Positions 55,240 to 64,000 of a stretch of DNA of 64,000 bases are shown piece by piece. The first letter of the stretch is position 1. The number at the start of each line of letters is the position of its first letter. Under the pieces are notes generated by a model. That model worked only from the letters and a program-made list of their open reading frames with translations, ran no database searches and was not told the DNA's origin. The stretch comes from Lycorma delicatula (taxonomy: Eukaryota; Arthropoda; Insecta; Hemiptera; Fulgoridae), in contig NC_134455.1 of assembly GCF_047948215.1 (NCBI RefSeq), positions 152,812,575-152,876,574 on the forward strand, given 5' to 3'. The translations under genes and the position numbers were made by a program.

Positions 55240-56770
55240 GTTGGTTTGGTGAAGGTGGATATTGTTGTTTCTTAAGAATAAATGACGATCCTTTTCCCTG
55301 AGGCACTCCGCGTTCTACATCTTGAATTGAGAACTTAAATTTTACATGTGTAAAAGAAGAAATTTCAACCATTTGTTAAATTATTGGTTGAAGTCGTTAA
55401 ATACTTTAATTCAATTGTAAGCGGCTCCTCTGATACCATAGCGACTGATTTTTTTCTTGAGTAAAAATTGTGGAATTTAATATAAGGCTTTACTAAGACA
55501 ACAAGAAATTTAAATGAAATCTTTTTGTTATCTACAGAATTTAAAATATTTTCCAAAAACTGGTAAATGGCTGCGTCGGTAGATAACTTTTCTTAAAACC
55601 ATGTTGAATGGTTTTAAGAAGAGTCGATTTTTAATCATTTTTTCTCAAATACTTCTAAAAATTCGGACAATAACGAAATTAGCCTTAATTTTGTAAATTA
55701 AGTTCAGAACTTTTCTTAAAGAGAGAATATCAACAGAAATCTTAAAGCAGCTAAGGAATACTCTGTTTCTGAAAGATTCGTTGATTAAATTTGTAAGGAC
55801 GATATAACTATTGCATTTATGAATTTAAAAAAAAAAAATATTTTCAGGAATACTATTAATACCCATGGAATACTTATTTTTATATTATATTTAAAATAAG
55901 CTTATTTTCCTTGATATTAACAGTAAATAGAATTACTGGTTTATCAACAAAATTATTCGAGGTGAATGGTTTTGTTTGAATGGATCAATATTATTGTTGT
56001 TTTAAATACTGAAAAAGAGATTACTTAATTCCTCTGCTACTTGAATAGGGGATGAGTTAACGAAAGTCAATTCCTGTATTTTTGGTGAAGTTATCTGGTA
56101 TTTTATTTTCAAATCAGCTTTCACTTTTCATAACTGGCCGCATGATTTTAATTTACTGTTCGAATTAGATATTAAATTACCATAATATAGCTGTTTGAAT
56201 AACTTTAGTATGAATTCGTTTCTAACATTTAAAATAATTCTGGATGTTATCAATCAAATTAAATTTTAACAATTCAGGGAAATTTCTTACGGTAGAGCTT
56301 GATTTTGCTATTTCTTTCGTAATCTATGCATTTTTCTTTTTATATGTGAAAGGTTAATTTTTTAACCTTTAAAGGCGAGCTAGAAAATAAGCCTTCTGAA
56401 ACACACGAAAATTGTTTAATTTTTACAATTTGTTTCTGACAACAAGGTCAGAAACAAGTTCTAATTGAATCCTAATTAACCACCCTCTTGAAATAATAAT
56501 CATTTTCTCCTCGCGTGTTTTTATTAGCAAATAATGCGACTGTAATTTAAAAATTATGATTTGAAAGACCGTAATCTACACAAAAGGATGGAAAATTACC
56601 TTTTGGTAAATCTGTAAAAATATTGTCAATACAGATGGCCGAAGTCCTTGTAATTCTGGTTGGCTGTGAAATTGAAATATTAGATCTGCTAACTCAAACC
56701 GAGTTAATAGTTCATTCGACACAATACAAGAATTGTGGAAAAAGTAAAAATATAAAAAAACCCCACACAC
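55240..56770 (-). pseudogene. Jockey/CR1-like LINE relic (endonuclease end to RT)
   Basis: From 56770 the minus strand shows the end of an EN domain: VSNELLTRFELADLIFQF, then SVLTIFLQIYQKVIFH. A degenerate linker follows. The RT region lies near 55600-55290: FLENILNSVDNKKISFKF in ORF 55556-55365, and near 55310 VERGVPQG-type sequence in another frame (RGVPQGKGSS) where the conserved box should read on to a Leu-Gly-Pro. Many stops; old copy. Confidence 0.6.
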
Positions 56771-56970
56771 TATAGTAATTTTAAAGTTTCTGATAGTTTA
56801 TATAGAAATGTTTTAAAAGACCAGAAGTAAATCTATAAATTACCATCAATATTAACTTTAGATTAGGACAATGTATTGCACAGAATTTGAAATTAATTTC
56901 ATTTGCAGTTATTCGGTAACTTTTAGCTTTATTAAAATTGATAACTTTTATACTAGATCGTGGATAACTG
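56771..56970. other. AT-rich intron DNA
   Basis: Nothing supported. Confidence 0.4.
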
Positions 56971-57132
56971 TGTTCTTTGGTGGTTGGGTTTCAATAACCA
57001 CATATCTCAGAAAAGGTCGAATTGAAACTGTACAAGACTACACTTCATTTACACTCTTACATATCATCCTCATTCATCCTCTGAAGTATTATCTGAAAGG
57101 TAATTACCAGAGGCTAAACAGGAAAAAGAAAG
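56971..57132 (+). repeat. SINE-like repeat, copy C
   Basis: The most complete of three copies. It begins TGTTCTTTGGTGGTTGGGTT and continues with TCAATAACCACATATCTCAG, CTGTACAAGACTACACTTC, CATATCATCCTCATTCATCC and GAGGCTAAACAGGAAAAAG. The overlapping plus-strand ORF is a translation of the repeat, not a gene. Confidence 0.75.
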
Positions 57133-57484
57133 AAAGAAGAAAGATATCTTTTATAACAATTAAGATTCCCGTTTGTTATTTACCATAAATGAACAAATCA
57201 ACTGGAAATATTTGCGCAAAAAATGTATTACAAATTTAGTTGAGTAAATCAGCTGTTAATTTACAAAAATGCAGGTTGTATTACATTGAAAGACTGCGGT
57301 TTATTAACTCCTTATTTTACCTTTTTACTTAAACATACTTGTGATGGTAAAGTTTGATAGTGCTAGTAAAAATTAAAGTTATAGACCTAGCGGTTCAATT
57401 TTTTTTTTTTGGGTGAAACTTTAATTATTAGTTTCCTCGTTCATTTACTTATTTCGTTTTATTAAATATTAAATCTTCAATCAC

Positions 57485-57880
57485 AATGCATTCTTTAAGT
57501 GAAACCGAAAGAATAACTTTGTTGATGATGTACGGATATGGTGACAGAGTTCAACCTTTACAATAGGTATTTGATTTATTTAATAATAGTTTCCAAACAG
57601 AGAATCAATTAGTAAATTGATTGTGATCAAGACAGTACAGCGATTTGAAGAAACCAGGACTGTAAAGAATCTTTCTCGCACCGGTAGACCAAGAACTGTC
57701 ACAATTGATGCAAAGTCATTAGATATATTGCAGATCTTCATCGAAGATCGATTCGAAAAGCTGTAATCCAACATGACATTAGTTATTTTAAATGAACAAT
57801 TTCCAAATTGCTGGATAGGTCATAGAGGAGCTATAATAGAATGGGCTGGTGGCAGCCCATTCATTCCGATGTTCCATTGT
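57485..57880 (+). pseudogene. Internally deleted Tc1/mariner-superfamily relic
   Basis: The N-terminal HTH part reads MHSLSETERITLLMMYGYGD and, in a shifted frame, TVQRFEETRTVKNLSRTGRP near 57630. It jumps directly to a C-terminal part reading LNEQFPNCWIGHRGAI near 57790-57830. The catalytic middle is missing, so this is a non-autonomous deletion derivative related to the copies at 41481 and 44775. Confidence 0.65.
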
Positions 57881-59453
57881 AGAAGTTTCGATGTACAAGA
57901 ATTACATTAGTTTTAATGGTAGGTCATTGGCTTTGTCCACCCATTTTTTCAGCTTACAATTCTTTTTAATGTAACCTCTAAGAATAAAGATAAAAATGCA
58001 AACTTTATACAGGTATAATATTAATTTGTTCGGTAGAATGATGCCGGCAAGAGTTGTCTACACCGAAAGACTTATTTACTCTGACCAACTCGCAAATCGA
58101 CATTTAAAAATTTTTCAAATTGTTTAAAATATAAAAAAATAAAATAATTTTGGTGAAATAAACCTACATATCATCGCAGAATTGGATATTCTTAATGAAT
58201 ATAGGTTTTTCTCGATAAATATATGAAAAATCTTCGTAATTTCACGTTTTTTAATTTGGAAATGTGAAATTTTTGTTTTTCTAATCCTGATTTTTTTTCT
58301 CCTAACCCGTTTACGAATCGCGCTACTAGATAGCAGTATTGGTAGTACTAGGTAGCGTACAAAAACTTGATAATGTATACTTGAAATAATAATTTTTAAA
58401 AGAAAATATACTACAGCTTGTTTTAATAGTAAATACTCTTATGTAAATGAAAGTACTGAAGATGAAACAATTTTTTTAAGTCCCATTACTTCATTAAAAA
58501 AAAATAAAAGTATTAGTTTACGAGACTAGTTTATTAAAAAAAGGAGTAAATAAAATAGAAATAAATTGGTAAAATTTTTATTCTACAATTAGAATTTGGT
58601 GGCCTTGGGGTCGTGATATTTCGAAAAATTTTATTTATGATCCGATTTGGCTCATATTCAGATTATATGTTAATGACGTAAACAAAATATTTTTGCAAAA
58701 AACAGACCCGCTAGGTTGCGCTGGGGTCGTGATATTTCAAAAAAATTGTATATATAATTAATATTTATATGTATATAATACATTACATATACAGTCTATA
58801 CAAACATATTTTATTTATTCATTGCTTTATGTTTATTTATAATTAATATTGAACTTTTTTACAGTTTTGAATCCTGCATTTTTTGATAATCTTGTGCCAA
58901 CACTATTAAAACATTTTTTTTTAATAATGCTGAACCGTTTTCACATTATTATTGCAATTGCTCAGATCAATGAAAATAAAAACTCAAATATTAATAGATG
59001 AGCAGATTTCGACTAGAAAAACTGACTGTTATGCTGCTTAGAGGACTACTTCTTCAAGATTCCTTCTAGGCAATGATCATCTCTCCTGCCCTCACATCAG
59101 GGCATCTGACCTACAATGGGAGCCATAATTTCCTGTTTAGTAATTTTGCATTGACCAATTGAAATACACAATGAGACAAAACAAATTAAAAAAATGAGAC
59201 AAAACAAAAAAAATAAGACAAAACAGATTAAAAAAAAGATAAAACAAAAAAGCAGTCCTTAGGTACTAAAATGTGACACAAGAACTGGCTCAGGTTTTGT
59301 TAAGGACATCTGCCGCTGGAATTGTGTAACATTTGGATTAACCCAAATTAACTACATATAATTGCTTATTTATAATACATATAACTTATCAATACACACA
59401 CACATGCATTTGTACAGTTCTCATAGTACTACTGGTTATTTTCATTTACTCAC
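57881..59453. other. AT-rich intron DNA
   Basis: Contains a duplicated phrase GGTCGTGATATTTC(A/G)AAAAA (58610 and 58726) and GAGACAAAAC repeats at 59172-59226. No gene supported. Confidence 0.5.
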
Positions 59454-59632
59454 ATATCATAGATGCATTCTGCTAACATTTCAAGATCCTGAAGATTTTT
59501 AGAAAATATTTTTTTTGATGTTCTCTTTTGTATTGAACTACTTCGCTTAGAGTTCTGTTTTTCAACTTTGGAAGTGTTTGATGATCCTCGCTTTTTTGAT
59601 GAAACTGACTTTAAACTAGATTCACTTTGTCG
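59454..59632 (-). CDS. Lysine-rich host gene, exon 1 of 4 seen
   Basis: A 179-nt stretch has the acceptor TTCTATTACAG and the donor GATAT|GTGAGT. Only one frame is open: RQSESSLKSVSSKKRGSSNT, SKVEKQNSKRSSSIQKRTSK, then KIFSKNLQDLEMLAECIYD. The Ser/Lys-rich, low-complexity start suggests a disordered basic region; the end looks helical. Because it begins at an acceptor, the true start of the gene lies further upstream, probably beyond the window. It ends with two bases of a codon, completed by the exon at 54566-54684. Confidence 0.6.
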
Positions 59633-60452
59633 CTGTAATAGAAATTATGTCATGAAGCAATTGCTGTGTTTTACTGAAATTGTATCAATGAAGACTTTCC
59701 CATAAATTTTCCTTGCTAAAGAGCAGCCCAAATAGTTATAATTAATTCTATTTTAATTCACTAAATAGTAAAAGAGTGGATTCCAATTTACTAAGACAAT
59801 GATTATTCAATAACTGGTTAAAGTGGACGGTTAAGTCAGCTCAGCCACCATTCAGTTTAATTACTTCATTTTTCGATGTTTGTTATTTCATTGTGGTTTT
59901 ATTTTTATTTCAAAATATGGCATAGGCACTTTACATCTATGCTCTAGTATGTGAGAAATATTCTTCATTGTGATATTATGCAATTTAATTACTAATTTTA
60001 TTATTTTTTTAAACTATTTAATTTTTAAACTTGGTATTGTTAACTTAAATTGTGGATGATAATAATACTGTATCTGGGCACTAATAATGACACTTCTTTG
60101 TGTGCACAAGAAACAAAAAATTCATCTTTGGATTGCAGTAACTTATAACCTGGTTGTGGAAGAGGGATTAACTGTCACATTACCAAACAGTACTGAATTA
60201 ATTTAGATCAACGGGCATAATAATTGATGCTAAGTATTCTTTGCTGATTCTGAAAAAATAAAGTATTATGACTATTTTTCTGAAATATACAATAGTATAT
60301 AGTAATATAGTGAGCTACTACATTTTACTATTATATAGTGAAACTCATTGAGTCTTTTTCGAATCATAGTGAAGAAATTAAATCAAATTTAATTTTTTAA
60401 ACCAGGATGTCACTCTTGTTATAATGATCCATCCATCTAAATTTATTTATTA
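59633..60452. other. AT-rich non-coding DNA
   Basis: Nothing supported. Confidence 0.5.
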
Positions 60453-60582
60453 GTTCTGTAGCCTGGAAGTAAAGGACACCATCTCCATTTTTATACTTTT
60501 ACAGTAGAGCAGTTTGAAGTTTGGAAATTTGGATTTTCTAATTTCCTTTGTTCATCACCATCCTTCCATCATAAAATTTTTT
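60453..60582 (+). repeat. Inverted repeat, left copy
   Basis: Runs from GTTCTGTAGCCTGGAAGTAA through GGACACCATCTCCATTTTTA to CACCATCCTTCCATCATAA. It is about 90% identical by eye to the reverse complement of 62112-62242. Confidence 0.85.
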
Positions 60583-62111
60583 ACTAAATTGCCTTATTTA
60601 GATTTACTTTAATAGATGCTATTGAATTTTTATTAATTTTTGTTTTATATTAGAAAATATGAACATGGTGCCTTATACCTCTATGTAACATTTTTTAAAA
60701 TGAATTCTAACATCACGTTCGGTCATAACATGACCGGACAAACAAATTGTTGTGAAAGAAAATTTAATTTTGCGAAAAATATTTGATTAAAAAATACTAT
60801 TCATTATAGGAAATATATTAATGCAATACAACCTCCTGTTAGATTCATCTAAGAGACAGATAAATTGTGCAATAAAATGATTGTACAATATTGAAACACT
60901 GTTACAATGAAAAGAAAAAGATAATTAAGACTATAATTATAAAATTATTTTGCTCATTTAAAAAAGTGTAATACAACATAATATTATTGTTACAGACACT
61001 CAAAAAATTTACAAAGAACTAAAAAATATAATTATTTCTTCAATAGTAATATTATCTACTGTATGATAAAAATTCACAAAAAAAATTCAAAATTAATAAT
61101 AAAAAAGATTAAATATTCAAAAATCTGCAACATATTCAAATACAACTATTAATAAAACGAATATCCTAAACTACATCTTTCATTAAAAATAATTATTTCC
61201 TCTAGTCTTCATTACTTTCTTCAGGTAAATAATTTACTTCACTGCAGTTAGATAATTTTTGATAAAATGGATGACACTCTGATGGTAAATACTTGTAGAG
61301 TTAACAGTTCTTTGTATTTTAATAGTACTAACGGTTTTAGATTGACTCTAATGACATCAATTATATCTGGAAACTTGATGTCATTATTTCTCAAATTTCA
61401 TTGTAAACTAACTGAAAGAAATACTTTTTCAATATCAGTTCCATATTTATAAAATACTGCCAACACTTTTACTGTTTGGCTGTTCTTTGCATCTTGAGTT
61501 CATACTGCTTTTATGATTCCTAAAGGTGCAGTTCATAATTACTCTGAATAGATATTTTACCATCTGAAGTTAATTCACTCTTTAATTTTGCTAGATATGA
61601 ATCACAGGTATCTGTTTGTGCTGCTTAAATGAAAGTTGAATTTTTTGTTGAATATAAATATCTATACAAAGCCACTTTTTCTTTATCTATTTTATTTTCA
61701 ACACAGAATTCTTGATGCAATGAATACAATTTCTCCAAATTTAAATTGGGTCTTAAAAACTGTTTCTTAGTTTTCAGGTGTGAATAGTAGCTCTCATATT
61801 TTGGGATAAAAATTACATGTTGAATAACATTTTGAATTATTTCTTCAGGTGTTTTTGTGACAGGTTTAAGCTGTCCTTTTTTCTACGATCCCTTCAGGTT
61901 CTTGCTTTTTAATTCATTACCTATGACTGTATAGATATAGCTAGTTGTTTAAAAACATCACTTTACACATTCTTTTTTTTTTCATCATTTATGTTTTAAC
62001 TATAGTTAATCCCAGTAATAAAACATTTCATTCCATTGTAATTCAGTAATTTTTTGGTAACAATTTTACACTTACATGGAGGCTTAATTTTTTAATAAGT
62101 TATTTTAGTAG
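60583..62111 (-). other. Interior of the inverted-repeat pair; degenerate minus-strand coding traces
   Basis: The interior (about 1.5 kb) is AT-rich. Minus-strand frames around 61210-61400 retain coding-like pieces (RVNLKPLVLLKYKELLTLQV), which may be a decayed transposon protein. No catalytic motif was found. Confidence 0.3.
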
Positions 62112-62242
62112 AAAAAGTTATGATGGAAGGATGGTGATGAGCAAAGGAAATTAGAAAAAGCAAATTTCAAAACTTCAAACTGTTCTACTGTAAAATTGTA
62201 AAAATGGAGATGGTGACCTTTACCTTTGGGATACAGAATTGT
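62112..62242 (-). repeat. Inverted repeat, right copy
   Basis: Reverse complement of the left copy; together they look like long terminal inverted repeats of a 1.8-kb element. Confidence 0.85.
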
Positions 62243-62420
62243 TCTAAAGAAGTATATAATGATATCTGCACTTGGTATTGTTTACGTCAATCAAATTTGT
62301 ACTTGTAATCATTTTAAAAGAAGCTATCTCGTTTATTACTCACAACTGGAGATAAAATTGTGTACCACTGGAAAGAGCACAAAAAAATACTACATAATTC
62401 ACACATAAACCCATCTTTGA

Positions 62421-62462
62421 CAAAAATGGAGATGGTGTCTTTACCTTGGACTACAGAGTTGT
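62421..62462 (-). repeat. Third, partial copy of the same repeat
   Basis: CAAAAATGGAGATGGTGTCT followed by TTACCTTGGACTACAGAGTT matches the outer end of the right copy in the same orientation. Confidence 0.7.
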
Positions 62463-64000
62463 AAACTCTGCTTTGTTCAAAATTGTGGTATTGTAGTCCC
62501 CCTTATTTTGTTGTTCTGGCTCTGTCAATGGGTTAACTTGATTCTTATCAGTGGTATGTGCAAAATATAAATTTTACATGCAGCTGTTGTGAGGTAGTAA
62601 TCTCCAAAGCAAAATAACACATATTAAAAAATAATGTATTATTATATAACAGTAAAATATGGAATACAATAACTCACTATAAACAAGAGTGATTATGTTT
62701 TATTCATCTTTTGTGTTACGTGTATTAGATTACTTTTTTTTAATTTTTTTAAATCATTTCCTATTAACTGATCTTAGGGTAAATAAAGAAGGCCAGGCCA
62801 CCACTTTAATCATCAATTCTCTAGTATGCTTGTGATAGGAAGCTTGTTGTCTTAAACATGACTATACCATTTCATTGTCTGTCTTATGTATTGTACTAAG
62901 TTTACAATCTTAAATGGCACAAATAGATGGCAAAAAAATTAAACTTATTTCAAGTTTTATTTTGTCAGTTTTAGTATTTCACTAATTGCCAGTTTATGTA
63001 AAACAATAAAAGGTAATCATTTCTTCTACTTAAATTTAAGACTAAATATTTCGAATAAATTAAAATTTAATGTTGCAGTGGTATGTCATATTTTAGAGTT
63101 AAAGAACAGGTGGAAGGCGAAATTCTGGGCTATGTCTTAAAGTAGTTGGCCTGCACCGAGACATCTCTTTCACTCACTAACTTCTTCATATAATGAGATC
63201 CCAAGCTCTTACATTAGGACAAATAACAGAATGAATGAGACAATCTTGCATTTGTGAGTGCTTATTTCCAAACTGAATGGTTTTTTGTTTTTATTATAGC
63301 TAATTCCTATGAAAAAAGGATCCTTCCAACAAAATTAAAATTTTTGAAACATAAGTTAAATGAAAACATTTTTTTGATCTAATTAAATTATTATATCAAC
63401 AAATATATAGTTTTGAAAAAGCTGATAACAAAGTTGTTATACTTCTCTGGCATAGTTATTTATTTTTCTATACTGGAAAAATAATAATACATGAAAAAAG
63501 TTTAAAAAATCAATATTTTTTTACACCTTTCTGCTCTCCCACCTCCAAAATCACCTCCCAAGAAAATTTTTGGTTAGTCTAGGTTTATTATGTTAAATGG
63601 AAAAAAATTAAAAAAATTCCACTGAAAAATGTATAACTGATAAAACATTACCTAAGGTCTCTTTTTTCTGGTTAGGGTAAATTATGATAAAATTTTATTG
63701 AAATATTATTAAAGGTTTAAATAAACAAAAAAGTTTTAAAAAAATTCCAAAAATTGATTTTAAACTTTGATCAGCTCCTCTACCTCTACCCTCAATATTG
63801 CCCCTAAAGTATTTTTTTAGATTGTTTGTACTATTAATATGCCTAGGAAGACTTAATGGTTAAAAAATATGCAATAAGTAAAATCATAGCTTTTTTTGAT
63901 TCTTGGTGATGGGGGAAATTTGGGAAGCAAAATTTTATAATAGATTGTAAGATAAGCATGTTGAGGCTTAGTATAAAGTGGGTTATGGTTGAAAAATTTT
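62463..64000. other. AT-rich non-coding DNA
   Basis: No gene, splice-bounded exon or defined repeat was supported to the window end. Confidence 0.5.

Noticed and set aside
57580..57774. 64-codon minus-strand ORF
   Set aside because: Shadow of the plus-strand transposase relic.

Overview
The window is AT-rich arthropod nuclear DNA, most likely from a hemipteran-type insect. It has GT-AG introns, dense relics of several LINE and Tc1/mariner/pogo families, dinucleotide and tetranucleotide microsatellites, and an exon for an insect defensin with a 43-residue mature peptide. There are no bacterial operons. Coding sequence is sparse, and most recognisable coding DNA is transposon- or virus-derived.

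Region 1 (about 2.1-11.4 kb, plus strand) is a decayed Polinton/adintovirus-like element. In order it holds an acidic ORF, a RING-finger frame, a Cys-pair ORF with a possible small intron, a BIR-like ORF, a serine/acidic ORF with two stops, an open DDE integrase, an FtsK/HerA-type packaging ATPase broken at both Walker motifs, a DUF8207-like protein, a fibre-like repeat protein, a PLA2-domain capsid protein, a minor capsid (penton) protein, a double-jelly-roll major capsid protein, and last an intronless matrix metalloproteinase. A LINE fragment in the opposite orientation abuts the metalloproteinase. No DNA polymerase B was recognised.

Region 2 (11.4-38 kb) is mostly repeats: LINE endonuclease and RT pieces, a Penelope-like relic, a mariner relic, a pogo/Tigger element with both TIRs, foldback elements and SINE-like copies. 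Small host exons lie between them on the minus strand: the defensin exon (25.4 kb), a four-cysteine secreted-peptide exon (31.0 kb), a signal-peptide exon (32.6 kb) that is in phase with both, and a separate secreted-peptide exon (14.7 kb).

Region 3 (38-60 kb) carries four minus-strand exons (59.5, 54.6, 42.7 and 38.2 kb) with mutually compatible phases and a terminal stop plus poly(A) signal. They are interpreted as the 3' part of one lysine-rich, unidentified host gene. Its large intron (42.8-54.6 kb) contains a second Polinton/adintovirus-like element (about 45.1-53.5 kb, genes on the minus strand). This one is bounded by recognisable inverted terminal repeats and carries broken homologues of the DUF8207-like, fibre, PLA2, minor capsid and major capsid genes of region 1, in the same order. 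A cluster of perfect palindromes interrupts its major capsid gene.

Region 4 (55-64 kb) has a Jockey/CR1-like LINE relic, an internally deleted Tc1/mariner-type relic, a SINE copy, and an inverted repeat pair with a third partial copy; the remainder is AT-rich non-coding DNA.
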